From Iningainema tapete BLCC-T55 (GTDB lineage Bacteria; Cyanobacteriota; Cyanobacteriia; Cyanobacteriales; Nostocaceae), in the NCBI RefSeq assembly GCF_014698965.1, contig NZ_JACXAE010000009.1, positions 1 to 64,000 on the forward strand: 64,000 nucleotides of DNA, written 5' to 3'. The translations under genes and the position numbers were made by a program. Positions 8,877-17,872 of the stretch are shown here, piece after piece (position 1 is the stretch's first letter; the number at the start of each line of letters is the position of its first letter). Below the pieces are notes generated by a model. The model worked only from the letters and a program-made list of their open reading frames with translations. It made no database searches and was not told the origin of the DNA.

Positions 8877-10538
8877 TTACATCTCCCCCGTAGAACAAAC
8901 TGGAAAATACTGACTGTAGTAATCTTGGATTTGTAGTCCTTGAATTTTTAAATTTTGAATGCGGTACAAATAAGCAGATCCAATCATGATATGATTAGCT
9001 ACATCTACTACTCGACGATTATTTGCATCAGCAAGATAGGAACCTCGTACCCAATCATTAAAGCTACCCATAGCCGGACCACACCAAATTTGATAATCTA
9101 CTTCTCGACCCTTTTCTCCAGAACTAGACCAGCGAGAAGATAACCCTAAATACCAGCGAAAAATTAAAGCCATTTTCATTTTGGGATTGTTAGCTGCTTT
9201 CGCTAGTTTGGCGGGATTTTTGTTAGATAAATAAGCAACAGTAGATTCCCATACCTCATTAAGACTCTGACGAAAAACTTGTTTTTCTAATTTCTCTCTT
9301 TCCGCAGGCGGGATTTCTTCAATTGAGTTATAACCCCTATATATCTCATATAGTTTCTGCGCACGGAGAGGAAACATAGTTCCTTTTTTCAAAACTTGAA
9401 GCTTCACCCCCATTTCAAACATATCTGCTGCTGGAGCCATCATGACATCAGCCATTTCTGCTTGAGCTAGCACTTGCTTTGTATGTTGACAAGTTGCGGC
9501 TTCAACGCAAGACTGATTAATTGAACCAGTCATAACATAAGCAGCACCCATCATAAAAGCAGCTATGGCTGATTGTGGTGTGGCGATTCCTCCTGCTACT
9601 CCAACTCTAATGGGTGTTGAGTAACGATATTTTTCCTGAATTTCATTCCTTAAAGCTAAAATAGAAGGTAGCAGACAAACTAGGGGGCGATTGTCTGTAT
9701 GACCACCTGAATCAGCTTCGACAGTAATATCATCTGCCATTGGTATCTTAGCGGCAAGATTGGCTTGTAACTCACTAATTAGTCCTTGTTCAACGAGTTC
9801 TTTGAGAATTTTTGCTGGTGCTGGTTGCATAAATTTAGTAGCAACTTCGCGCCGGGAAATTTTCGCCATGACTTTATTTTTAATTTCAATGTCATTAGCG
9901 GCGTTCAAACTCAGCCCTGCAACACGGTAATAAACTATATTAGGAGTCAAATCTAGGAATGCAGAAGCTTCTACTGTTCTTACTCCATATTTGAGATATA
10001 AATCTACCGCACGACGTTCATTAGTTGGTTCATTGGGACTGTGAATTAAATTAAAAGCATAAGGACCATTAGGTAAGGCTGCTTGAATACGGTTAATAGC
10101 TGCTTCAAGACGTTCTGCACTTAAACCACCTGCACCAAAGGAACTCAAAATTTTCTCTTTCCCAAGAGCAATAACCATTTCTTCAGAAGCAATACCACCA
10201 GCCATTGCTCCTGTAGCATAAGCGTATTTTACACCATAAAAGGAAAGAAAACTTTGCTCTCCCAAATTTTGAGTTGAAATTGGAGGAACAGCTATTAGTA
10301 GCTCTACTTGTCCTGTACCATTATCGCTAGAACACAAATAACCAACGTTTGTTACACCAATTTTTCCTGCTACTCTAACTATGTAGCAAGGTTTGTGCAA
10401 AATTTGCAACTTTTTTTTAACATCTGCTGGCTCAAAAGATACACAATCTAAAGCACCTTTCCAAATCAGATTTTGATTGAAGGAGTTAGCATAACTTAGT
10501 CCATTATCATGTTTACTTAGTACAGTATCTATTGTCAC
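8877..10538 (-). CDS. PfaD-type FMN-dependent trans enoyl reductase of the glycolipid synthase
   Basis: 553 residues, a standalone PfaD-family (2-nitropropane dioxygenase-like TIM barrel) protein. Landmarks are [34 protein letters not shown], the flavin-site region [50 protein letters not shown], and the C-terminal [21 protein letters not shown]. These are all diagnostic of PfaD, which supplies the enoyl reductase that type I PUFA-type synthases lack in cis. It lies between hglC and hglB with six bases to the hglB start, so the two are surely cotranscribed. The hgl nomenclature for this gene varies, so I give no symbol. Confidence 0.9.
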   Translation of the reverse strand: MTIDTVLSKHDNGLSYANSFNQNLIWKGALDCVSFEPADVKKKLQILHKPCYIVRVAGKIGVTNVGYLCSSDNGTGQVELLIAVPPISTQNLGEQSFLSFYGVKYAYATGAMAGGIASEEMVIALGKEKILSSFGAGGLSAERLEAAINRIQAALPNGPYAFNLIHSPNEPTNERRAVDLYLKYGVRTVEASAFLDLTPNIVYYRVAGLSLNAANDIEIKNKVMAKISRREVATKFMQPAPAKILKELVEQGLISELQANLAAKIPMADDITVEADSGGHTDNRPLVCLLPSILALRNEIQEKYRYSTPIRVGVAGGIATPQSAIAAFMMGAAYVMTGSINQSCVEAATCQHTKQVLAQAEMADVMMAPAADMFEMGVKLQVLKKGTMFPLRAQKLYEIYRGYNSIEEIPPAEREKLEKQVFRQSLNEVWESTVAYLSNKNPAKLAKAANNPKMKMALIFRWYLGLSSRWSSSGEKGREVDYQIWCGPAMGSFNDWVRGSYLADANNRRVVDVANHIMIGSAYLYRIQNLKIQGLQIQDYYSQYFPVCSTGEM

Positions 10539-10579
10539 GACAGTTATTCCTTGAATGATGTAGCTATTTTGAATTTTAG

Positions 10580-10640
10580 TTTGCTAATAGTTAATAGCTA
10601 ATTGCACCATTAGCTATTAACCATTAGCTATTAGCTATTA
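10580..10640. repeat. TTAGCTATTAACCA-type tandem/palindromic repeat
   Basis: Several direct and inverted copies of the motif TTAGCTATTAAC/GTTAATAGCTAA fill the gap between hglC and the PfaD gene. Related repeats occur at about 36606-36680 and 58493-58557. They can fold into hairpins and may modulate expression within the operon. Confidence 0.7.
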
Positions 10641-10641
10641 A

Positions 10642-13600
10642 CTATTGTCTCAGCAAGTTTTCCGCACAGGCGATTTGTAATTCAATGATTTCGCTGATTT
10701 GTTGGCTAAATTCATGTCTAGCTTTTAAGAAAGCAGCGTGGGATTTAGTAACACGGGAGTTGTTAGCATTTAATTGTTGATACTGAGAGTTGATAATTTC
10801 GTGTACGCTGTCTAGGTAATTAAAGTTTTGATTGGCAATAGATGAAGATGTAATGGTTTTTGAAGTTATTTCTTGAGTTGCGGATGACTCATAAAATTGT
10901 AACTTATCTTCAGTTTCAAAATTGTTATTGTCGCTATCTTTCATTTGAACTTCCTTTACTTCGGTGTTGAATGCGGGAATGTGTTGTAAATTACTACTAC
11001 TATTAATCTCACTAGGACTTTGTTGCACACTTGTGAAGATTTCTGTTGAAGATAGCGGTAGTTTGTTGGCTAAATTTTGGCAAAGTAGGCGGTTATTTTC
11101 GCTTAAAATTGTGGCAGCAATTCTGTTTCCACCTAAAGTTACAGTTCTAGTAGTTAATTTACTTGCACTAGAGGTTTCTTGTACCTTTTGATATAGTGGA
11201 GATAAATCTACAGAAACCTGATGACTGAGGAGTTTTGCTAATGCTCTGACAATAGAGGTATGGTCGTCAGTACCTCTTCTGTTCAAAGCTACTGTAATGT
11301 GTTCTTGATGTTCGAGGATTTTATCAACCCATCGACAACAGACATTCCCAGATCCTGCTTCGATAAAGATTCTTGCTCCATCCTCGTAGACTCGGTTTAC
11401 TAGTCGAGGAAAATCAACTTGTTGAGACAGAGTTGTCGCTAGACTATGAGCGATTACATTACTATCTAGTGTAATGGGTTTATACCCAGCGCTGGAATAA
11501 AAGATAGCGTCTGAGATGTTTTGAGATGGTAAGGTGTTGACTTTGACTATTTCGTCATACTCTGCCTGTATCGGTTCGCAATGAATTGCGTGGTTGAAGG
11601 GAACACGGAAAATGTTGCAGCCCAGTTTTTTAATTACTCTCTGACAGGCGGCTGTTTCACCTGCTATTAATACCTCTTCTGGTGTATTAATTTGAGTTAA
11701 ATAAACTTGTGGCTCATGTTTGAGACATTCTCTCACCTGCTCTGGAGTCGCCATGAGCAAGTATGTACTCCAGATATCATCTTCCGGCGCTTGTTGTACT
11801 GGTGGTAATCCCCAGTACTCACGTACAGCATTTTTAGGTCCTGATATTCTATCTGCAAACAGAGGGGATTGGTGAAAGGCTTTAATCCCTTGGCTAAAGT
11901 CACTCCATACTCCAGTAGAAGACATCATGCTAGTTTCGCCCAGACTATATCCAAAGATGAATTTTGGCTTAACTTGGAAATCATCTCGGATAATTGTTGT
12001 AATTAATCGGGCAGATGCCATGTCAGTTTCTAAGATTGCCAAGGAATCATTGAGTAATTGCTGTTCGAGATTTTCTAATTGCCTGGGTGATAATTTATTT
12101 AAGCTTCTGGGAAAGACTAGCTTGGACACTTCAGCGAAAAGGCTGTACAGACTTTTGATTACTAAGTCGTTGTGAACTCTAGGGAATAAGCGGAAGAGAT
12201 TACGCCCAATACCCAAATAAGAATTGACGGCAGCAGGATAAACGTAAGCGACTCCTCCCCTTTTGCCCAATGGTTTAACGGTGAAATAACTGCCTAGCGG
12301 TGTTTGCCAATCTTCTCCACGTTCAAAGGCATTATTCACACCTTTTATGGCTGATTCTATTTCTTTTACTAGTTCGTTTTTGTTGCGTCCAAGAATCGTG
12401 AGGACGTAATTTGCTGGCGATCGCTCTTTAAAGCTCGTAAACGTTTTACTTGCTGTCTGAGCTAAATTTGTACAATTTTCGATCTGAGTTAGAACAGCGT
12501 TGAGTTGCTCTAGTAAATCGGTGTGATCGCTACCAGCAATTGGAAACAGATAAAGAGGTGTTTGTTCCAAATACCTACTGCTGCGTTCTGGCTGGACAGG
12601 TTCTTCTGATAAGATTAAATGGGAATAAGTACCATCACACCCGATACTGTTAATTGCCGCTACTCTCTTTTGAGAATCTTTGCCTAAAAACCAAGGTCTA
12701 GATTCTGGGGAAACATAAAACGGGCTATCCTGCCATAATTCTGGATTTTTGACCCCAGTCCATTTAGGAGTTGCGGGAATATACCTGTAGTAAAGACATA
12801 AAGCAGTTTTGATCAGGCTAGCTATTCCTGATGCCACATAAGTATGACCGATGTTAGCTTTGACGCTGCCAATCGCACAGCTTAAACCACTACCACCAGG
12901 AAAAGCTTGAAGTAAACCTTGAATTTCTGCTTCATCTTCTTGAGGAATCCCACTACCGCAAACTTCTAGATATTCAACATCTGTCGGTTGGAAACCAGCC
13001 TTTTGCAAAGCTTGTTCACAGACATTATGTGCATTATTATCATAATTAATGGCATCAATCACAGCATAAACGCGATCGCTATCTTGTTTCGCTGTTTCGT
13101 GACGTTTAAGCACAACTGCCCCTGCACCTTCGCCTACCAACCAACCGTTTGCCTTTTGGTCATAACTCAAGGTTGGTACACCTGTATTGACTTGAGCTAA
13201 CTGGTTGCGCAACAAAACATTTTCTACTCCGCCTGCCAAATCGACAGCCCCAACTAACACAGCATCTGCTTCGCCCGTTGTCAGTAGATGTTGAGCTACT
13301 TCTAATAACTTAAATGTAGAATTTTCCCCAGCAGTAATGGTGAATGTAGGAGCAGTAAAATCCCATAAAGAAGAAATACGACTTGCCATAATATTGGCAA
13401 TATAACTCACATATTCACTACTCTCTACAGGATTGTGAATACCGTCTTTAACGATGATTTCTAGTTGAGCAAGTTCTTCATCAGATAAATAGACACCCTG
13501 TGCCAGCAATGCTTCTTTAATCTGCCAAGACAAATTCCATCGTTGCTGTAACTGATGAACCGAAAACTCCGTCTCTGCGGCAAGAATAACTGCTACATTT

Positions 13601-15375
13601 GCCCCTTCTTTAATTCCCGCATCTTTTAATGCTCGTTCCGCAACCTTAAGCATTAACAACTGTTGCGAGTTGAGTTTGGCAAGTTCGTTAGGGGGGATTT
13701 TACTAGATACACTATCGATGTCAAAGTCTTTAATGTATGCCCCAAGAGGTGCTTTACCGTCTGCCAAACCATACTCTTTGAGTAAGTTTTCTTGCTCTTC
13801 TATACCGTACCACCTATTAGGCGGTAGGGGAATAAAATGCTGTGTGCCATCATAAATACTGCGTTCAAAAGCATCTAATCCATTACAGGAACCGAAAAAG
13901 GCATCCATGCCTACTATTGCCATTTTGACAGGCACTAGGGGAGTTGGTGAGTTTGTGAGTTGGTGAGTTTGTGAGTGGGGAATTGCGCCTTGTTCGAGAA
14001 TCATGTGGGCGTTTGTACCACCAAGACCAAAAGCACTAATAGCTGCTCGTCTTGGAGATTTGTTATTAGGCCAGTTTGTAGTACTTCTCACAATTCTTTG
14101 TGGAGAAATTACATTGTTCTCTTCGCCTATGGGGTCAGTAATATTGATCGTGGCTGGAATTACTCCCTTGGACATACTTAAAAGTACTTTAATTATGCTT
14201 ACTGTACCAGCCGCTGTGAGCAAGTGACCAACATTGCTTTTGACAGAACCAACAAGTGGTTTTGCTTGATGTTTACTAAAGAAGGTTTCTACTGAGTTGC
14301 ATTCGGTGGTGTCGCCCAACAATGTGCCTGTAGCATGGCACTCTAAGTAATCAATATCTTTCGGGCTAATTTGGGCTTCTTGGTAAGCGCGTTCAAAAGC
14401 AAGCGTTTGCCCTTTCGCGTTAGGGCTAAGCAGGTGTTTGCCGCTACCATCATTCGAGAGTCCGTTACCTGTGATAGTAGCGTAAATGCGATCGCCATCT
14501 CGAATCGCATCACTAAGCCGTTTTAGCACTAGCATTCCTGCTCCATCTGCTGTCGCCAACCCTCTAGACAATTTATCCAAAGGGCTGCTGATGTCATTTT
14601 CTGGATATCCTTGGATACCGCAAAATAACATGCGCAAAAACAGCGGATCTGCACAACTAATTCCTCCTGCCAACATTAAATCAGCTTTGTGCGTCCATAA
14701 GTAATGAGATGCTAATTTTGCAGCATATAATGGTGAAGAACAGGCTGCATCAATACAAAAATTAATATTAGATAAGGCAAGAGCTTGAGCAATTATCGCC
14801 GCTGGTAAGCCAGAAATCATCGCATTATGTGGCGAGGCTTTTTCAGCTACGTTTAATGAAGGCAAATCAAATTCTTCATGCTGCAAAAGCTCTCTCACAG
14901 CAGATGTTAGTACCTGCTCATATATGGGAGCGAATAGTTGGTTAGAAGATTTGGTAGGTAAGGAGAGAGTGCCTAATATCACTCCACATTTGGCAAGTAC
15001 AGATTCGTTGTCTAAATAACCACTGTGCTGCAAAGCTTGTTTGGCAACATCAAGTGACCATTTAAAGGTATTATCTAAACTTTGGAGAAATTCTGCTGGC
15101 AGTTTGTATCCATTGGCATTGAACTGAAAATCACGGATAAATGCACCTTTTAGGGAGTATATTTTGTCTGATTTACCTTTGATTGGATCGTAAAACACTT
15201 GTGGATTTACTCCCATATCATTCGTAGTAACTGATGATATTGAGTTTTTCTGTTGGATCAGATTTTGCCAAAATTCTTCGGGGTTTTTGGCGTCAGGAAA
15301 TAGGCATGAGAATCCGATAATTGCTATTTTTTCCACTGGTGGTTTCCTTTTTGAATTTGTTTTGATGAACCGCAA
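10642..15375 (-). CDS. hglC: HglC: KS-CLF-AT polyketide/PUFA-type synthase
   Basis: 1577 residues. KS domain at about residues 14-455, with active cysteine in DAACSSPLYAAK (Cys212), ECHATGT and SVKSNVGHLL. A second KS-like domain follows at about 480-920. It keeps the fold (YDQKANGWLVGEGAGAVVLK, SVKANIGHTYVASG), but at the nucleophile position it reads TAGENSTFKL instead of a cysteine, so it is a chain-length factor. AT domain at about 1040-1330, with GYSLGE around residue 1145 supplying the nucleophile serine. The C-terminal 150 residues are low complexity and end in a helical HEFSQQISEIIELQIACAEN. The order KS-CLF-AT combines elements of PfaC and PfaB. The KS-CLF linker contains a repeat-derived segment (see findings). 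Confidence 0.9.
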   Translation of the reverse strand: MRFIKTNSKRKPPVEKIAIIGFSCLFPDAKNPEEFWQNLIQQKNSISSVTTNDMGVNPQVFYDPIKGKSDKIYSLKGAFIRDFQFNANGYKLPAEFLQSLDNTFKWSLDVAKQALQHSGYLDNESVLAKCGVILGTLSLPTKSSNQLFAPIYEQVLTSAVRELLQHEEFDLPSLNVAEKASPHNAMISGLPAAIIAQALALSNINFCIDAACSSPLYAAKLASHYLWTHKADLMLAGGISCADPLFLRMLFCGIQGYPENDISSPLDKLSRGLATADGAGMLVLKRLSDAIRDGDRIYATITGNGLSNDGSGKHLLSPNAKGQTLAFERAYQEAQISPKDIDYLECHATGTLLGDTTECNSVETFFSKHQAKPLVGSVKSNVGHLLTAAGTVSIIKVLLSMSKGVIPATINITDPIGEENNVISPQRIVRSTTNWPNNKSPRRAAISAFGLGGTNAHMILEQGAIPHSQTHQLTNSPTPLVPVKMAIVGMDAFFGSCNGLDAFERSIYDGTQHFIPLPPNRWYGIEEQENLLKEYGLADGKAPLGAYIKDFDIDSVSSKIPPNELAKLNSQQLLMLKVAERALKDAGIKEGANVAVILAAETEFSVHQLQQRWNLSWQIKEALLAQGVYLSDEELAQLEIIVKDGIHNPVESSEYVSYIANIMASRISSLWDFTAPTFTITAGENSTFKLLEVAQHLLTTGEADAVLVGAVDLAGGVENVLLRNQLAQVNTGVPTLSYDQKANGWLVGEGAGAVVLKRHETAKQDSDRVYAVIDAINYDNNAHNVCEQALQKAGFQPTDVEYLEVCGSGIPQEDEAEIQGLLQAFPGGSGLSCAIGSVKANIGHTYVASGIASLIKTALCLYYRYIPATPKWTGVKNPELWQDSPFYVSPESRPWFLGKDSQKRVAAINSIGCDGTYSHLILSEEPVQPERSSRYLEQTPLYLFPIAGSDHTDLLEQLNAVLTQIENCTNLAQTASKTFTSFKERSPANYVLTILGRNKNELVKEIESAIKGVNNAFERGEDWQTPLGSYFTVKPLGKRGGVAYVYPAAVNSYLGIGRNLFRLFPRVHNDLVIKSLYSLFAEVSKLVFPRSLNKLSPRQLENLEQQLLNDSLAILETDMASARLITTIIRDDFQVKPKFIFGYSLGETSMMSSTGVWSDFSQGIKAFHQSPLFADRISGPKNAVREYWGLPPVQQAPEDDIWSTYLLMATPEQVRECLKHEPQVYLTQINTPEEVLIAGETAACQRVIKKLGCNIFRVPFNHAIHCEPIQAEYDEIVKVNTLPSQNISDAIFYSSAGYKPITLDSNVIAHSLATTLSQQVDFPRLVNRVYEDGARIFIEAGSGNVCCRWVDKILEHQEHITVALNRRGTDDHTSIVRALAKLLSHQVSVDLSPLYQKVQETSSASKLTTRTVTLGGNRIAATILSENNRLLCQNLANKLPLSSTEIFTSVQQSPSEINSSSNLQHIPAFNTEVKEVQMKDSDNNNFETEDKLQFYESSATQEITSKTITSSSIANQNFNYLDSVHEIINSQYQQLNANNSRVTKSHAAFLKARHEFSQQISEIIELQIACAENLLRQ
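13941..13980. repeat. In-frame heptamer-like repeat in the hglC KS-CLF linker
   Basis: Plus strand reads GAGTTGGTGAGTTTGTGAGT and then repeats TTGGTGAGTTTGTGAGT. On the coding strand it encodes PHSQTHQLTNSPTPL between the KS and the CLF. It looks like a tandem repeat tract of the kind usually intergenic in Nostocales, here read in frame. Confidence 0.65.
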
Positions 15376-15398
15376 CAGACGCAGAGAGCGCAGAGAGA

Positions 15399-17138
15399 TT
15401 ACTTTTTCAGTGATTGGGTGGGTATGATAGTACCTTTGCCGCCTAAAAGACGTGAGTAGATTTTGCCTTGAGAGTCGTGTACGATGAAGTCGGCGGTGAC
15501 GCTACTTGCTGTTTTTGTTTTAACTTCACAAGAAACGTAAAAAGGTGTGTTGTAGGGAGTACGTGAGTATTGTTCGTATCTTTGTATTCCTGCTGGTAAA
15601 CATATTTCTTGATGAAAATGCTGCATCCATATCCAGAGAGGATGGGTACTTAGGTCAATTGAATAAGGATTTACCCATCCTACAGGAAATTGTCCTTGTT
15701 GTTGATCATTGATTTCAGACCAAGTACATTGTGTAGTGATTTTTTCAGGGCTAATGTTTAAGACTCTTTGCAGTTCTTGGAAGGATGCACCATGAAATAA
15801 TGGAAATATTGTGGGTGTTTGTGTTTGATAAAAGTCTTTACCTGTAATAGTGATAATTTGGTCTTCGTTGAGATTTAATTGCTCGTAGGTGGGGCTATTG
15901 GGGATTTCTTTTACTAGCTGAACTTGAGCAATACTGAAATGATAGTTGATTTTACCTTCGGTAGTTTTACTCCATATTTTTGCTTGAAAGACAATTTCTT
16001 GCGCATCAGTTTTAGCTATTTCTTGCAAGTCTAATATATATTCACTTGCTAGGGTTTCGTTGAAGGTAATTCCTTTCAAAACTTTAAAATCTGTGTGACT
16101 GAGAAATCTATAGCCAGGATAAAGCTGTTCGCAGGAATCAACAATCCATGATACTGCACAAGTAGCTGGTAAAACTGGTTTACCAGCAATTACATGATCT
16201 AGTAGAAAAGGATTGGATGTGAGTGATAGTTGACGACGGATACGATAGGTGCGCAGTTCGGTATTTAGAGCGATCGCAGGTGGTATGAGAGGACTACCAA
16301 TGATGACTTGTGCCGTTTCCTGATTAGAAGGATGCAGTTCATTGACTAACATTTGTGTCCCAGTTTCTACAGGAAGAATGTCAATACCTCGTCGGGCAAA
16401 CTCTTTTTTCAATTCTGGTGTCACCATACCGCTATCCCAACCTCCCCAATTGATAGCTACTACATGACATGCTGGATAGCGCTGCTTGACGAGATGGGCT
16501 GATTTATTGAGAATTTCATTGGCAATTGCATAGTCAGACTGACCGATATTGCCGTAAAAACCTGTAATCGAAGAAAACAAAACTAAATATTCAAGTTGAC
16601 TGGGTTTTACACAAGTAAGAAGATTTTCTAGCCCTTTAACTTTGGCAGTATAAACTTTCTCAAAGTCCTGTTCTGTTTTCTTTTCAATTAACTTATCAGC
16701 TAAATTACCAGCACCATGTATAATACCTGTAATTTGTCCATTGCGCTCAATCACAGCGGTAAGTTTCTGCTGTAAAGCCTCTAAATTAGTAACATCAACA
16801 CTTAAATATTCTGCCTGACTTCCAGTTTGTTGAATTGCCGCTAAAGTTTGTTTGATTTCACGGCTAGAGGTAATTTTGTTATACAGCTTTTGTACACTAA
16901 TAGGTGTGGGCTTTTCTCCTAAAGAGAGAAGATTTTCCATGATGGCTTTTTTCAAAGCTGGTTCTTCTAAACAACTTTTAGCCCAATCTGGTTCATTTTC
17001 TTGAAGTTCTGAACGACCTAAAAGAATAAATTTACAGGGATGGTGCTGTGCTAATTTGATAGCACATTTTGCTGTAATACCTTTTGCACCACCACTAACA
17101 AGAAAAACTGATGAGGTACGAATTTGAGTAGCAGTCAT
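15399..17138 (-). CDS. hglD: HglD: ketoreductase catalytic half plus dehydratase-type hot-dog domain
   Basis: 579 residues. Residues about 1-300 are the catalytic KR subdomain: SSVFLVSGGAKGITAKCAIK (NADPH binding), FILLGRS, the GIIHGAG motif, and LFSSITGFYGNIGQSDYAIAN with catalytic Ser, Tyr and Asn. From about 310 a hot-dog fold follows: FLLDHVIAGKPVLPATCAVSW, with the His in the place expected for DH domains, and FPLFHGASFQELQRV. The KR structural half is not here but at the C-terminus of HglE. It is 24 bases upstream of hglC in the same operon. Role: reduce and dehydrate beta-keto intermediates of the long glycolipid chain. Confidence 0.87.
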   Translation of the reverse strand: MTATQIRTSSVFLVSGGAKGITAKCAIKLAQHHPCKFILLGRSELQENEPDWAKSCLEEPALKKAIMENLLSLGEKPTPISVQKLYNKITSSREIKQTLAAIQQTGSQAEYLSVDVTNLEALQQKLTAVIERNGQITGIIHGAGNLADKLIEKKTEQDFEKVYTAKVKGLENLLTCVKPSQLEYLVLFSSITGFYGNIGQSDYAIANEILNKSAHLVKQRYPACHVVAINWGGWDSGMVTPELKKEFARRGIDILPVETGTQMLVNELHPSNQETAQVIIGSPLIPPAIALNTELRTYRIRRQLSLTSNPFLLDHVIAGKPVLPATCAVSWIVDSCEQLYPGYRFLSHTDFKVLKGITFNETLASEYILDLQEIAKTDAQEIVFQAKIWSKTTEGKINYHFSIAQVQLVKEIPNSPTYEQLNLNEDQIITITGKDFYQTQTPTIFPLFHGASFQELQRVLNISPEKITTQCTWSEINDQQQGQFPVGWVNPYSIDLSTHPLWIWMQHFHQEICLPAGIQRYEQYSRTPYNTPFYVSCEVKTKTASSVTADFIVHDSQGKIYSRLLGGKGTIIPTQSLKK

Positions 17139-17293
17139 AAATTATCCTAGTTAAGCTTTTAATCAGGTAGTTAGTTGTATTACCGCTAACTATTTAGTGT
17201 GGACACAATTAAATTAGAGTGGGCATTACCCACCAAATTAAGTAATGGTGGGCTTTAGCCCTACCTACTAAAATTTATGAGGAGCGCAATCAA
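17139..17293. other. Intergenic segment inside the hgl operon
   Basis: 155 bases between hglD and the small membrane-protein gene. It contains a partial palindrome (GTGGGCATTACCCACC ... GGTGGGCTTTAGCCC) of the short-repeat type. No coding potential is seen. A secondary promoter or processing hairpin is possible. Confidence 0.35.
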
Positions 17294-17779
17294 TTACTGA
17301 GCAGGTATGTAACTTCTATAATTGTTAGATGGTTCAAGAATTTCTTGAGGTGTTGACCTCGTTGAAGGTTGGATGAGCACTGCTATCATAATCGTCGCTA
17401 ATGCTATCATCAAAGCCGTCATTATGGGCATTAACATGTCACTAGTACTATTATCACTTTTTTTTGAAGAATAAGTGATGTTGTTATTACTTTTTGCAGA
17501 AGGAATAACAAGTTTAATATCACCTAAATCTTTACTTTTTTGTGATAATTGAATGATTGAGTTAGAAGTATTGTAGCCATCAGCTTCTACTGTTATTTGT
17601 CCTTGAGAAATATTGTGATTATCTGCATTGACAGTAAATCTATAAATTCCTTCTAAATCTGTATAAACAACGGGTGGAGAACCAGGAAAATTGAGTATAA
17701 CTTTAGCTCCACTAATTGGAGCATGTTTTTCTTGATCAATAACACGACCAAGAAAATTAATTTTTTTATGATTGGGCAT
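17294..17779 (-). CDS. Small membrane protein with carboxypeptidase-regulatory-like domain
   Basis: 161 residues. Residues 6-95 look like a CarboxypepD_reg/Cna-B-like beta sandwich: NFLGRVIDQEKHAPISGAKV, VVYTDLEGIYRFTV, QITVEADGY, DLGDIKLVIP. A Ser/Asn-rich linker follows, then one transmembrane helix at about 115-138 (MLMPIMTALMIALATIMIAVLI) and a short polar tail. The gene sits between hglE and hglD on the same strand. There it separates two genes that share one KR domain, so it is probably cotranscribed and glycolipid-related. The sandwich could dock the synthase to the membrane or bind a partner, but that is inference. Confidence 0.75.
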   Translation of the reverse strand: MPNHKKINFLGRVIDQEKHAPISGAKVILNFPGSPPVVYTDLEGIYRFTVNADNHNISQGQITVEADGYNTSNSIIQLSQKSKDLGDIKLVIPSAKSNNNITYSSKKSDNSTSDMLMPIMTALMIALATIMIAVLIQPSTRSTPQEILEPSNNYRSYIPAQ

Positions 17780-17830
17780 ATATCCAATTGGTTGTGAAAT
17801 TGATGCTTGGGGCTGATGGGATAATTTGTA

Positions 17831-17859
17831 GTAAAGACGCCCCGACGGGGCGTCTCTAC
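17831..17859. repeat. GTAGAGACG-type palindromic repeat
   Basis: GTAAAGACGCCCC GAC GGGGCGTCTCTAC, lying 14 bases beyond the hglE stop, between hglE and the next gene of the operon. A hairpin here could attenuate or stabilise the transcript. Confidence 0.8.
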
Positions 17860-17872
17860 GGTTCCCGCATAC

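Noticed and set aside
14003-14227. Plus-strand frames inside hglC
   Set aside because: They are antisense shadows of a strongly conserved KS domain.
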